Source of the DNA: Halosimplex litoreum
GTDB lineage: Archaea; Halobacteriota; Halobacteria; Halobacteriales; Haloarculaceae
DNA length: 64,000 nt
NCBI RefSeq assembly: GCF_016065055.1
Contig: NZ_CP065856.1
Span: forward strand, 2,851,836-2,915,835
Direction: 5' to 3'
Part shown: in pieces, positions 44,936 to 54,335 of the stretch
Layout: every line of letters starts with the position of its first letter
Position numbering within the stretch: the first letter of the stretch is position 1
Position numbers and translations under genes: made by a program
The notes under the pieces: model-generated
Told to the model about the DNA's origin: nothing
Databases searched by the model: none
The model's input: the letters and a program-made list of their open reading frames with translations, nothing else

Positions 44936-45601
44936 ATGACCGACGCCGACGGGACGTGTACGTACTGGGCACCGGAGGAGTGCGAGGGGTCGGCTCACTG
45001 CCCGCCGCGCTGTCCGCGATTCGTCGACCGGACGGGCGAGGCCTGGGTCGTCCGGCCGGCGACGGCCGAGGACCGCGAGGCGCTCGTCGAGATGTACGAC
45101 GACTTCGCGCCGGGCCACCAGGCCCAGGGGCTGCCGCCGCGCCACCGTCCTCGCCTCGAAGAGTGGGTCGACGACTGCCTCGAAGACGGGTGTAACTTCG
45201 TCGTCGTCGGCGACCAGGGACCGGTCGGCCACGCGCTGTACACGCCGACCGACGCGGCCGAGCCGGAGTTCGCCGTCTTCGTCCACCAGGCGTATCAGGA
45301 CCGCGGACTCGGCACCGAGGTGAGCAGACACGTCCTCGCGGCGGCGGCCGTCGCCGACCGCGACGCGCTCACGCTCGTCGTCGAACCGGGCAACCGCGCT
45401 GCCCGCCACGTCTACGACGAGCTGGGCTTCGAGACGGAGTCAGAACCGACCTTCGAGGACGGCCGCGGGCTGGGTGCGATCCGGATGCGCCGACCGCTCG
45501 ACGCGGCGTCGACGGCGGCGTTCCGACACCCGCCCGTCGTGCGGAACGGGTCGGTCGAGATCGGCGACGGTAGCGGTCCGGACCCGGCGGCGTCGGACTG
45601 A
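44936..45601 (+). CDS. GNAT-family N-acetyltransferase with Cys-rich N-terminus
   Basis: 221 residues from MTDADGTCTYWAPEECEGSAHCPPRCPRF at 44936 (an ATG at 44915 adds seven residues). The N-terminal 30 residues contain four Cys that may bind a metal. The acetyltransferase domain has WVVRPATAEDREALVEMY, FVVVGDQGPVGHAL, EFAVFVHQAYQDRGLGTEVSRHV (acetyl-CoA loop RGLGTE) and LVVEPGNRAARHVYDELGF. The acceptor is unknown. The C-terminus adds a 30-residue tail. Confidence 0.88.
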   Translation: MTDADGTCTYWAPEECEGSAHCPPRCPRFVDRTGEAWVVRPATAEDREALVEMYDDFAPGHQAQGLPPRHRPRLEEWVDDCLEDGCNFVVVGDQGPVGHALYTPTDAAEPEFAVFVHQAYQDRGLGTEVSRHVLAAAAVADRDALTLVVEPGNRAARHVYDELGFETESEPTFEDGRGLGAIRMRRPLDAASTAAFRHPPVVRNGSVEIGDGSGPDPAASD

Positions 45602-45664
45602 CCGCTGGGGCGACGGAGCGGACGTGGCGCTCGGTGAACGGGCGTCTATGGACGGGAGGGCGTG

Positions 45665-46843
45665 TCAGTACAGGGGTGAGATCTCTTCTGCGCCGTCTTC
45701 GAGCAGGCGATCGAGGTTGTCCTCGCTCTCGGCCTGTCGCCGGTCGATGTTCTCACGGGCCTCGATGGCGACCCGCTGGAGGTCCTTGATCCGGGGGACC
45801 TTGTGGACCCCGGAGAACAGGACGGCGCCGGCGACGGTGTCGGAATCGGGGAGCGGGTAGTCGCCGCCGCGGACCTCCATGCTCCCGGTCTCCTCCTCCA
45901 GCCACGAGCGGCCGCGCTCGATCCCCTTCCGATTGAGGTGGGCGGGGGGTCCGCCCACGACGAGCAGCGAGCGCTCGGTCCCCGACAGATCACAGGGTAA
46001 CGTGAGCCGGCCGAGCGCGGCCTTGCGGACGAGCGACGTGATGCGGTTGGTGGTGTTCGTTTCGTCGAGACCGTCGGCTCCCCCGCGGTGGTCGACCCGG
46101 GAGAACAGGCCCCCGTCGCCGCTTCGCTCGACGGACTCGGCGGCGTAGCCGACGGTGGAGACGCCGCCGCCGGCGAGCGTGTTGATGATCTCCGAGGAGT
46201 CGACGACGCTCTCGGCGACCCGGTCGTTACCGACGGTCTCGCCGGCGCCGAACAGCATGCCGAACCGGCGGACGATCTCGCGGTTGATCGCCTCGTAACC
46301 GCCGCGCATCGACTCGCCGGTCTTTCGCCAGGCGTCGTTGTCGAACACGAGGACGTTGTCCGCCTCGCGGACGAACGTCTGGAACGAGCGGGCGGCGTTG
46401 AGCGTGTAGATGCCGCCTTCGTCCTTCGCGGGGAGGACCCCGAGGCCGAACACCGGCTCCGTGTAGATGCGTTTGAGATGCTTGGCGAGCACCGGCGCGC
46501 CGCCGCTGCCGGTCCCGCCGCCGAGGCCGGCGACGATCAGGAACGCGTCGACCTCGTGGACGGAGATCCCGTCGAGGGCCGACTGGATCTCGTCGATGTC
46601 CTGTTCGGCGATCTCGGCGCCGAGTTCGTTGTCGGCGCCGACGCCGTGGCCCTTCACGCGGGCCTGACCGACGAGGACGCGGTTGTCCGTCGGCACGTGC
46701 TCCAGTCCGTGCAAGTCCGTCTTCGCGGTGTTGACCGCGACGGGGGCACTGAAGATGTCGAGCCCCGCTCGCCGCTCGTAGGCGACGAACTCGTCGACGA
46801 TCTTGCCGCCCGCCTGTCCGAATCCGATGAGTGCGAGTTTCAT
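45665..46843 (-). CDS. cetZ: CetZ, archaeal tubulin/FtsZ-like GTPase
   Basis: 392 residues from MKLALIGFGQAGGKIVDEFV at 46843, the hallmark CetZ start. The tubulin GTP loop is GLGGGTGSGGAPVLA (about residues 105-119), and the nucleotide base contact is NAARSF and DNDAWR. CetZ proteins control cell shape and motility in haloarchaea and are distinct from the division proteins FtsZ1 and FtsZ2. The C-terminal domain (VAGAVLFSGVHKVPRIKDLQRVAIEARENI) is normal. A CATAACAATAC box at about 46943-46956 lies roughly 100 bases upstream, so the transcript may have a leader of about 75 bases. Confidence 0.95.
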   Translation of the reverse strand: MKLALIGFGQAGGKIVDEFVAYERRAGLDIFSAPVAVNTAKTDLHGLEHVPTDNRVLVGQARVKGHGVGADNELGAEIAEQDIDEIQSALDGISVHEVDAFLIVAGLGGGTGSGGAPVLAKHLKRIYTEPVFGLGVLPAKDEGGIYTLNAARSFQTFVREADNVLVFDNDAWRKTGESMRGGYEAINREIVRRFGMLFGAGETVGNDRVAESVVDSSEIINTLAGGGVSTVGYAAESVERSGDGGLFSRVDHRGGADGLDETNTTNRITSLVRKAALGRLTLPCDLSGTERSLLVVGGPPAHLNRKGIERGRSWLEEETGSMEVRGGDYPLPDSDTVAGAVLFSGVHKVPRIKDLQRVAIEARENIDRRQAESEDNLDRLLEDGAEEISPLY

Positions 46844-47029
46844 GGTTGCTGTCTTCGGGGTCGGTCTCCTGCGGTTCCGTCGTCGCCCGTCTCGATCGCT
46901 CGTCGCCGCCGACGCCCGGTTCGCTTCGGGGGACGACCAGTCATCGTATTGTTATGGACCGGTTTCTCCGGCGGTCGCGTGCGGGACCGCTCGCGAGCGG
47001 CCGTCGCGTCCGGCCGGTGGCCGACCCGC

Positions 47030-47461
47030 TCACTCCCCGACGGTTCGGCGCCCGACGACCGACTCCATCGCGAGTTCGTAGACCGTCATCGCGGTGTCTT
47101 CGACGGACTCGTCGAACAGGCGAAAGGGCGGAAACCACTCGTTGAGCGTCGCGTCGTCGGCGTCGCCGTCCCACGGGCGGATCGGTCCCCGGACGTGGAC
47201 GCTCCAGGAGTCGTCGGTCGTTCCCTCGTAGCGGACGAACGTCGCCCGCTCGGTCCGTTCGAGAAAGCGGACCTTCTCGGCGTCGCCGTCGTCGCTGACG
47301 CGAAGGAGCAGGCGCCCCCCGTCGTAGTGGTAGCTCAACGGCACCGCGTACGCCTCGCCGCCGTCGGCGAGGGCGACCACTCCGTGTTGGCCGGCTCGCA
47401 GGCGGTCGTCGATCTCGCTCTCGTCCATCCCCTCGGTGTAGACGTACTCCACGTGGTCCAT
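47030..47461 (-). CDS. Pyridoxamine 5'-phosphate oxidase-like (PPOX) protein
   Basis: 143 residues from MDHVEYVYTEGMDESEID at 47461. The split-barrel flavin-binding fold is shown by HGVVALADGGEAYAVPLSYHYDGGRLLLRVS and KVRFLERTERATFVRYEG, then SWSVHVRGPIRPW. The family binds FMN or F420. No special substrate motif is seen. Haloarchaea have many such single-domain proteins. Confidence 0.85.
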   Translation of the reverse strand: MDHVEYVYTEGMDESEIDDRLRAGQHGVVALADGGEAYAVPLSYHYDGGRLLLRVSDDGDAEKVRFLERTERATFVRYEGTTDDSWSVHVRGPIRPWDGDADDATLNEWFPPFRLFDESVEDTAMTVYELAMESVVGRRTVGE

Positions 47462-47571
47462 GCCCGAACGGAGGGTGCGAGAGCGTAAGAAACCGACCCG
47501 GACCGGTATCGGCACGACGGATTCGCCACCGGCGAACTACCGGAGGCACCGACCGCTCGCGTGTGTGCGGC

Positions 47572-47994
47572 TCAGTTTCGGCGGAACTCGGCGCCGGTCG
47601 CCTCCTCGGGGGGTGATGCCTCGACCCAGTTGCTCTCGTCGAGGGCGATCCGCGCGGCGACGGCGGCGACCCGTCGCGCCGTTCGCTCGCGCTCGAACAG
47701 CGAGATATTCCCCAGCGAGTCGCCGACGCTCTTGCTCACCTCGCGCGTGGGAACGGACTCGTCCCCGACGACGTCCTCGAGTTCGCGCGTGAGCCGTTCG
47801 TCGAGTTCCTTCCGGGCGGGCTTGGCGAGTTCCCACCCCGCCGGTAGCAGGTCGTAGGTCACCGCGTACCCCTCGTCGTAGCGCTCGACGGCGAAGAACG
47901 GTGTCCCCTCGCGTTCGGCGCGCTCGTAGGCGGCGTCGCGTTCGTCGGCGTCCTCGTAACACGGAATCTCGGAGGGCTCGAATCCCACTGGCAC
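47572..47994 (-). CDS. Uncharacterised conserved protein
   Basis: 140 residues from a GTG at 47994; another GTG at 47988 is possible. No ATG fits the conserved frame. The protein is acidic, with a strand pair FFAVERYDEGYAVTYDLLPAGWEL, then a helical part (ARKELDERLTRELEDVVGDES, SLGNISLFERERTARRVAAVAARIAL). I recognise no family. An AT-rich TTTTTATTC lies at 48015-48023, about 25 bases upstream. The gene diverges from the surface-protein gene. Confidence 0.7.
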   Translation of the reverse strand: MPVGFEPSEIPCYEDADERDAAYERAEREGTPFFAVERYDEGYAVTYDLLPAGWELAKPARKELDERLTRELEDVVGDESVPTREVSKSVGDSLGNISLFERERTARRVAAVAARIALDESNWVEASPPEEATGAEFRRN

Positions 47995-48123
47995 GCGGTC
48001 GTCTACGCTCCCGACGAATAAAAACGTCGGGCGCTCGGCGGCGCGGGCGTGCGAGCCAGTGACTAAAGGGACTCTTTGAGCAAGCGGTACCTACTCGGTA
48101 CGTGGGTGAGTCGAGTCGTGTAC

Positions 48124-50664
48124 ATGCCCCGCGAACGAACAGCGACAGCCTGTTGGCTAGCCGCACTGGTCGTCGTCGGCACCCTCGCAGCCGTGGTGCC
48201 GGCCGGTGTCGCCGCCGCAGGATCCTCCAGTCCGTCGGCAGCGCCGAACGCGTCCACCGGATCGGACGCGCTCGCGGCCGACGACCAGTCGAACAGCCCG
48301 TACGGGAACGTCGTCCCGACGACGATCGAGAAGACCGACGACGCGACGGTCGCGGGCGGTGCGGTGTTGCCCGAGAACTACAGCGTCCGCGACGTCCCGG
48401 AGACAGTCAACGGCTCGATCGTGCGCGTCGAGGACGGCCGCACGGTCTGGCAGCGGACGTTCTCGACCGTGAACACGACGACTCAGATCGCCGAGATCGA
48501 AGTCGGCCCCGACGGCGACGTGTACGCCGTCGTCTCGACGCGGCCGACGCAAGTGGAGTCGTATCCGCCCGAGACGACCACCGAGGTCGTCCACCTCACC
48601 GCCGACGGTGACCTGACCTGGCGCTACGACCTCGACACGACCGGCTACGCCGGCGTCGCGTCGGCCGGCGGGATGCTCAGCGCGACCGACCAGGGGGTCG
48701 CGGCCGTCCACGCGCTGCCCGACGGTGCGGGTGTCCGTCTGGCCGAACTGACCGGCGGTGACGCCATCTGGACCGAGACCTACGACATCAGCGCCGAGCC
48801 GACGACGCTCCGGGCGACCGACGACGGGTTCCTCGTCGCCGGGACGGCCGGCTACTCGAACCCGTGGGTGCTGCAGACCAGCGCCTCGGGTGCGGTCGAA
48901 CTCAACACGACGGTCCGCGGGAGCGTCGACCAGCGCGTCGCCGGCGCGGTCCCGACCGACGACGGCGGCGTCCTCCTGGCCGGTACTCAGACCACCTTCG
49001 GCGGCGACTACAGCACGAACGCCTGGGTCAGCCGCCTCGACGACGACGGCGTCACCCGCTGGAGCCGGGTCTACGGCACCGACGCCCGCGCGAACGTCCA
49101 GGGCGTCGCCGCTCACGACGGTGGCGTCCTCCTGCTCGAACGGGGCGAGTACTCGCTGGACGGTGAGACGGCGCTGCGCCTCCGCGGCGTCGGCGGCGAC
49201 GGCGCTCAGCAGTTCGTCGAATCCGCCGCGTTCACCGGTTCGGTGACCGCGACTCACCTCGGCGAGGACGTCGTCACGCTGGCCGGGGTCGAGAACGCCC
49301 TGGCCGGGAACTTCACCGTGGGCACGGCGACCGTCGACGTGCCTCGGCGCGGTGACGGTGAGTACGCCTTCGAGGCCGACCTGGGACCGACCTCCAACGA
49401 GACGGTCTACCGCGGGCAGACCCTCCGGTTCGCCGACGCGAACGCCGGCGACGAGACGTACGAACTCCTCGCCCTGCCCGGCGAGCGCGACGAGTTCGAG
49501 CCCCACGTCGTCCGCCGGATCTCCTTCGAAGACGACGAGGCCCTCCTCGAATCGGCGACGCTGCCGGCCGGGGAGTACGTGCTCCGGAACGCAGACGGCG
49601 ACGCGCTCGTCCTCGACGAGGGGGACGTCGTCGACACCGGTGACCGCGAGGCCGCCGCCTTCGAACTGGCCAGTCAGGACTTCTTCCACCTCGAGACCAA
49701 CCGGACGTTCGTCGACGCCGCCGCCGGCGAGAGCGGCGTCTCGATGTCGCTGCACTCCGATCGCACGAACTACGTCCTCCACGCCTCGGCGACCGACTCG
49801 AACGACGAGTCCGTCTCGGCCGACGAACTCGAAGCGGCCTTCGAGACCGTCGACGGCTTCGACGGCGTCGAGACCGTCGACGGCCGCCAGGTCGCCCGCA
49901 TCGAAGTCGGCGACGACGAGGAGGTCCGACTGAACGTCTCTGCCGCCGCGCTCGACGCCGGCCTCTACGAGGTCACCGTCGCGAGCCCCGACACGCGCGA
50001 CGCCGGCGCGGTCACCTCCGCTCGCGTCGTCGTCGCGCAGGACGCCGACCGCGAGATCGGCGTCTCGCTCAACCGGAGTTCGCTGACGGTCCCGGCCGAC
50101 GGGACGGCCGCGGCGAACGTCACGCTCACCGGCGTCGACAACGGGATCACCGCGCTCTCGCTGTCGGCTAACCGGACCGGTGAGCCCGCCGTCCGGCCGC
50201 ACCTGAACCTGCAAGTCAACGCCTCCAGCGTCTCCGTGGGCGCCGGGATCGGCAGCGACGAGGCGACCACCGAAGCGACTGCCTTCGAGGCGAGAACCGG
50301 CAACGGGTCGGTCGATATCGGCACTCTCACCGTCGGGACCGACCGATTCGGTGAGGAGACGGTCGCGACCGGCAACAACACCATCACGTTCCGCGTCGAC
50401 TGGGTGGTCGACGAGGACGGCACTCCCTACACCGTCCCCGGTCCGATCACCGTCCCCTTCGAAGTCGTCGAGGCGACGAACACGACGGACGCCTCCGGTG
50501 AACCCGACGAACCCGACGAGGGCGGCGTCGTCGGCGGTGGTTCCGATTCCGGCGGGAGCTCCGACGGAGGCTCCGAGAGCGACTCCGGGAGCGGCTCCGC
50601 GGGCGACTCGGCCAGCGGCTCCAGTGAGTCCGGAACCGCAACGGCCGCCGCGGCCGACCGGTAA
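48124..50664 (+). CDS. Large secreted surface protein with propeller-like and S-layer-like domains
   Basis: 846 residues from MPRERTATACWLAALVVVG at 48124; residues 1-32 form a Sec signal peptide. Residues about 60-400 have repeated beta-sheet blades with GGVLLAGT-type strands (LAGTQTTFGG, VTRWSRVYGTD), resembling a beta propeller. Residues about 420-640 contain ETVYRGQTLRFADA, as in haloarchaeal S-layer domains. There are about 15 N-glycosylation sequons. The C-terminus is Gly/Ser/Asp-rich and ends in AAAADR without a PGF-CTERM or other membrane anchor. Function is unknown; binding or structural roles are possible. Confidence 0.8.
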   Translation: MPRERTATACWLAALVVVGTLAAVVPAGVAAAGSSSPSAAPNASTGSDALAADDQSNSPYGNVVPTTIEKTDDATVAGGAVLPENYSVRDVPETVNGSIVRVEDGRTVWQRTFSTVNTTTQIAEIEVGPDGDVYAVVSTRPTQVESYPPETTTEVVHLTADGDLTWRYDLDTTGYAGVASAGGMLSATDQGVAAVHALPDGAGVRLAELTGGDAIWTETYDISAEPTTLRATDDGFLVAGTAGYSNPWVLQTSASGAVELNTTVRGSVDQRVAGAVPTDDGGVLLAGTQTTFGGDYSTNAWVSRLDDDGVTRWSRVYGTDARANVQGVAAHDGGVLLLERGEYSLDGETALRLRGVGGDGAQQFVESAAFTGSVTATHLGEDVVTLAGVENALAGNFTVGTATVDVPRRGDGEYAFEADLGPTSNETVYRGQTLRFADANAGDETYELLALPGERDEFEPHVVRRISFEDDEALLESATLPAGEYVLRNADGDALVLDEGDVVDTGDREAAAFELASQDFFHLETNRTFVDAAAGESGVSMSLHSDRTNYVLHASATDSNDESVSADELEAAFETVDGFDGVETVDGRQVARIEVGDDEEVRLNVSAAALDAGLYEVTVASPDTRDAGAVTSARVVVAQDADREIGVSLNRSSLTVPADGTAAANVTLTGVDNGITALSLSANRTGEPAVRPHLNLQVNASSVSVGAGIGSDEATTEATAFEARTGNGSVDIGTLTVGTDRFGEETVATGNNTITFRVDWVVDEDGTPYTVPGPITVPFEVVEATNTTDASGEPDEPDEGGVVGGGSDSGGSSDGGSESDSGSGSAGDSASGSSESGTATAAAADR

Positions 50665-50772
50665 CGAGCGGTAGTCGACGCTCGCGGTTCGACTTCTTCG
50701 GCTTCGTCTCGCCAGCGGTCGCTCTGGCTCGGCCGCAGCGACTCGCGACGGCGCCGCGACCGCGACGGCGTC

Positions 50773-51642
50773 TCAGTAGTCCCGCCAGCTGTGGTCGGGG
50801 TTCCACCCGAGCAGCTCGCGGGCTTTGTCCGTCGAGATCAGCGACTCGCGGCCCTCGAGCGACTCGTGACGGTCGGCGTCGGGGTAGCACTCGGCGGCGA
50901 TCTGCTCTGACGGTGCGTCGACGTTCGTGTCGGCGGCGACGGCCCAGAACGCTTCGTGGCTGTCGAGGTCGGCCTCGACGGCGCGGCGGGCGATCGTCGC
51001 CGCGTCGGCGACGTGGAGGTACGAGAAGAGCGTCGAGCGACCGTGCTCGCGGACCGCCTCCAGCGAGCGGTCGGTCTCGGCGACCCGCTCGCGGAGCCGG
51101 TCGTCGGTCGCGACCCAGGGGTACCGGAGCGAGGCGACCTGCGGCGCGTCCGACCGGCGGCCGAAGCCGTCGCCGAGGACCTCGGTGGTGCGCTTGCCGA
51201 GCGCGTAGGGGTCGCGAGGGGTGAGCGGGTGGTCCTCGTCGACGGGCAGATAGCGCACGTCCGTCGGGGCGTCCTGGTAGTCGGCGCCCATCGCGTTGAT
51301 ACTGGAGGGGAGGACGACGGCCTCCAGCCCGAGTTCGGTGGCGGATTCGAGGACGTGGTAGGCCGACATCGCGTTGCTCTCGAAGGTGACGTGTTCGGGG
51401 TGGCGCGCCGGTGAGGGGATCGTGCCCATGTGGACGACGGCGTCGGCGTCGCTCGCGGCCAGCGAGCCGTAGGTCTCGCCGGCGTCGAGCAGGTCGGTCG
51501 TGCGGTAGCTGTCGGCCACCGCCTCGCGGCGCTCGCCGCGGGACAGATCGACGGTCTCGTAGCCGGCGTCGGCGAACTCGCGGAGGATCGCCTCGCCGAT
51601 CGTGCCGTTGCCGCCGGTCACGGCCACGCGGTCGATGGTCAT
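50773..51642 (-). CDS. NAD-dependent epimerase/dehydratase (SDR), uronate dehydrogenase-like
   Basis: 289 residues from MTIDRVAVTGGNGTIGEAIL at 51642. The NAD motif TGGNGTIG is at residues 9-16. The active-site triad is Ser of VVLPSSINAMG, Tyr and Lys of DPYALGKRTTE. It resembles uronate dehydrogenases and extended SDRs acting on sugar nucleotides or sugars. The next gene upstream is a GH5 glycosidase, so a role in carbohydrate use is possible. Confidence 0.88.
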   Translation of the reverse strand: MTIDRVAVTGGNGTIGEAILREFADAGYETVDLSRGERREAVADSYRTTDLLDAGETYGSLAASDADAVVHMGTIPSPARHPEHVTFESNAMSAYHVLESATELGLEAVVLPSSINAMGADYQDAPTDVRYLPVDEDHPLTPRDPYALGKRTTEVLGDGFGRRSDAPQVASLRYPWVATDDRLRERVAETDRSLEAVREHGRSTLFSYLHVADAATIARRAVEADLDSHEAFWAVAADTNVDAPSEQIAAECYPDADRHESLEGRESLISTDKARELLGWNPDHSWRDY

Positions 51643-51735
51643 GGGCGAGGATGGGAGGACCGGCGAAAATAGCTACCGGCCGGGGAAATTCGGTCCGCGA
51701 GTCGCTCCGTCGGTCCCCTGGCCCCGGCAGGCCCG

Positions 51736-52716
51736 TCAGTACTCCTGCAGCAGCTCCAGCATCTCCCGGTCCAGATCGTGGCCGTGCCAGTCCTCGTAGT
51801 CGACGTCGTCGCGGTCGCTGTCCAGTATCCCGAAGGGACCGCGGAAGTTCCACAGCGCCCAGCCCCAGCCCGCCTGCTCCCACAGCGAGAGGGCGTCCTC
51901 CATCCACGAGAGGGTCACGTCGTGGGGCGTGTGGTTGTAGACGCCCCACTCGCCGACGTGGACGCCGACGCCCAGCGATTCCAGCCGTTCCCACGGGGCG
52001 ATGCGGGTCGCACGAAGCCACTCCCGGTCGTGGACCTTCCCCGCGTCGTCGACGTAGGGCCAGCCCGGCGGCTCGTCGCGGTCCACGTCCGTCCACTCGG
52101 CCTCGTGGTGGGTCAGCGGGAACGGGTCGTACCCGCGAGTCGACTGCGCACAGTCGACGTCGGCGAGTTCGAAGACGGGTTCGCGCCCGTAGCGCATCCC
52201 GTCGGCGACCACCAGCCGCTCGGGGTCGACCCCGTGGATCGCGTCGACGGCGTCGCGGACCACGTCGGCGTAGGCGCCGTGGCTCGTCTCGGCGGGCTCG
52301 TTGATCAGGTCGAAGCTCAGTCCCTCGCTGGGGACTCCCTCGTAGCGCTCGGCGAACCGACGCCAGTGCTCGGCGAACACCTCCTGGGTCTCCTCGTCGG
52401 TCCACAGGTCCGTCTTCTCGGGCGGGTCGGCGACCGTGAATCCGGGTCCGCGGTGGAAGTTGAGCTGGACGTGAATCCCGTGTTTCCGGCCGTACTCGAC
52501 GGCCTCGTCGATCTCCGCGAGGGCGTCCTCGTCGAACTCGAGCCAGTCCTCGCCCGTCCAACAGCGGTAGTCCATCGGCAGTCGGGCGAAGTCGAAGCCC
52601 CACTCGGCCATCCACTCGAAGTCCTCCTCGCGGAAGCGCTCCTCGTCGTCGGCCATAAACTTCGCCTGGAGATTGAACCCGCGCCACCGCGGCAGCGAAC
52701 TCGCGTTCACGTCCAT
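51736..52716 (-). CDS. Glycoside hydrolase family 5 protein, apparently cytoplasmic
   Basis: 326 residues from MDVNASSLPRWRGFNLQ at 52716. The clan-A TIM barrel is clear: WRGFNLQAKF, FARLPMDYRCW, VQLNFHRGPGF, and the acid/base Glu140 in SFDLINEPAE. The nucleophile is probably Glu256 in VHVGEWGVYN. There is no signal peptide, so the enzyme likely works inside the cell on short sugars, unlike most GH5 cellulases. Two AT-rich boxes lie upstream, at about 52739-52746 and 52781-52790. Confidence 0.9.
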   Translation of the reverse strand: MDVNASSLPRWRGFNLQAKFMADDEERFREEDFEWMAEWGFDFARLPMDYRCWTGEDWLEFDEDALAEIDEAVEYGRKHGIHVQLNFHRGPGFTVADPPEKTDLWTDEETQEVFAEHWRRFAERYEGVPSEGLSFDLINEPAETSHGAYADVVRDAVDAIHGVDPERLVVADGMRYGREPVFELADVDCAQSTRGYDPFPLTHHEAEWTDVDRDEPPGWPYVDDAGKVHDREWLRATRIAPWERLESLGVGVHVGEWGVYNHTPHDVTLSWMEDALSLWEQAGWGWALWNFRGPFGILDSDRDDVDYEDWHGHDLDREMLELLQEY

Positions 52717-52903
52717 GGCTCCCCGCTGGGTCGCATCCGAATTAAGTGTGCGACTCCCGGAAGTTCGCGCCCCGTTCGAACATATAAAAATACGTCTATA
52801 CGAGTTGTCCTGTCACTATCGGCGGTAAACGGTCGAGTAACTCCACTCGCGACGAGCCAGCGTGCGGAAGTCGACGGGCGGTCCGCCGCGGGAGGTCGAC
52901 GGG

Positions 52904-54133
52904 TCAGTCGGTTCGTTTCGGCAGGCGGAGCGAGACGCGTGTACCGCCCAGGTCGCTCTCACCGACCGATACCTGTCCGTCCGAGCTTCGAACGATCCAG
53001 CGAGTGAGCCACAGCCCCAGTCCTTTGCTGTGATTGAGCGGTGTTTCGGTTTGGGACGTGAGGACCTCCTGTTCGGTCGGGGGGAGCCCGGGACCGTTGT
53101 CCGCGACGGCCACCACGACGTGGTTTCGGGAAGCGTCCGATTCCACCGAGACTTCGACCCTGGGCGTGTCCGTACTGTTGTGCTCGACGGCGTTTTCGAG
53201 GACGTTGTCGACCGCGTACGGGAACAGTTCGTGAGCGACGACGGTGAGCGAGTCGGGAATCTCACTCGAGACGGTGATCTCCCGTGGTTGGGACTGGAGT
53301 CGTCGAACCCGCTCCGGCAGCACTGCACCGAGGTCGACCGGTGTCCGTTCCGCCTCCTCGTCTCCGAGCTGTTCGATGTTCCGTGCCGCCCGGCTCAACT
53401 CGACGATGTTCGACAGTCGCTCGCGTATCGTCCCGACGTGTTCGTCGTCCGCCGGTCGCTCGTCTGCGAGCATGTCGAGGTGACCCCGGACGATCGTCAC
53501 GTCGTTTCGGATATTGTGGCGCAATACACGGTTGAGGACGGCGAGACGCTGCTCGCGCTGCTTCCGTCGAGTAATGTCGCTCACGACGAAGACTGCGCCG
53601 CCGAATCCCTGGCCGTCCGTCTGGAGGGGGGCGGCCCAGACTCGTACGTCGAGCACGGACCCGTTCTCGTGGGCGTGTCGGGCTTCGATGCCCTGGAGCC
53701 GCTCGCCGTCACGGAGGTGACGGCACAGTTCCCGGGCCGTCTCCGGTGACTCCGTCAGTCCGTGGGGGTACGTTCGGCCACGCATCTCCGCGCCGGCCCA
53801 TCCGAGTATCCGTTCGGCGCCGTCGTTCCAGACCTGGATGCGACTGTCGTCGTCGACGACGAGAACGGCCACGGGAGCGACCCTGACGACGGCCGAAAAC
53901 CGGTCGAGAAGCCGCTCGACGGCTGTCGCGAGGACGTCGACTTCGGTCTGGGTATCCACCTGCTCGTCCAGGACAGTGACGAGTTCCGAAAAGAGACCTT
54001 CGGTGAGTTCGGTTCGCTCGGCAGTCGCTCGCGATCGATACGTGTTCAAAAGCGCCTGTCTGGCCTCTCTGTGGCCCTCTTCGGAGAGAATGCGAAACAG
54101 CGTGCCAACGAGTTGGTCGGCGTGGTCCGACAT
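52904..54133 (-). CDS. PAS-domain histidine kinase
   Basis: 409 residues from MSDHADQLVGTLFRILSEEGH at 54133. An N-terminal helical part (1-80) resembles a small dimerising unit. A PAS domain follows (about 85-190, VVRVAPVAVLVVDDDSRIQVWNDGAERILGW). The phospho-accepting His206 is in VLRHNIRNDVTIV, the HisKA type common in haloarchaea. ATP binding is in NVLENAVEHN, VADNGPGLP and KGLGLWLTRWIV. No membrane segment is visible, so it senses a cytoplasmic signal. No response regulator adjoins it. The start codon lies inside a palindrome (54133-54150). Confidence 0.9.
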   Translation of the reverse strand: MSDHADQLVGTLFRILSEEGHREARQALLNTYRSRATAERTELTEGLFSELVTVLDEQVDTQTEVDVLATAVERLLDRFSAVVRVAPVAVLVVDDDSRIQVWNDGAERILGWAGAEMRGRTYPHGLTESPETARELCRHLRDGERLQGIEARHAHENGSVLDVRVWAAPLQTDGQGFGGAVFVVSDITRRKQREQRLAVLNRVLRHNIRNDVTIVRGHLDMLADERPADDEHVGTIRERLSNIVELSRAARNIEQLGDEEAERTPVDLGAVLPERVRRLQSQPREITVSSEIPDSLTVVAHELFPYAVDNVLENAVEHNSTDTPRVEVSVESDASRNHVVVAVADNGPGLPPTEQEVLTSQTETPLNHSKGLGLWLTRWIVRSSDGQVSVGESDLGGTRVSLRLPKRTD

Positions 54134-54150
54134 TTTAGGCTAGCCTAAAA
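54133..54150 (-). promoter_or_regulatory. DtxR-like palindromic operator over the kinase start
   Basis: TTTTAGGCTAGCCTAAAA is an 18-base perfect palindrome ending at the A of the kinase ATG. The TTAGGNTAGCCTAA core resembles operators of iron- or manganese-sensing DtxR/SirR-family repressors. A CTTATA box at 54161-54166 (minus strand) lies about 30 bases upstream of the ATG, so the palindrome covers the likely transcription start. Confidence 0.65.
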
Positions 54151-54335
54151 CATTCCTGCGTATAAGTACTGCTCTCCTCCGGCGACAAACGTCGGGGCAG
54201 TGACCGATCGACGACACGGGAGGTGGTCGACGAGGGTGTGAACTAACGACATAATTTCGATAGTCTTTGATTCTTTATCGATCGATTATACTTCTAGCGG
54301 TCGTCGCCGACCGCCGAGTATTAGTTCACTCGGAC

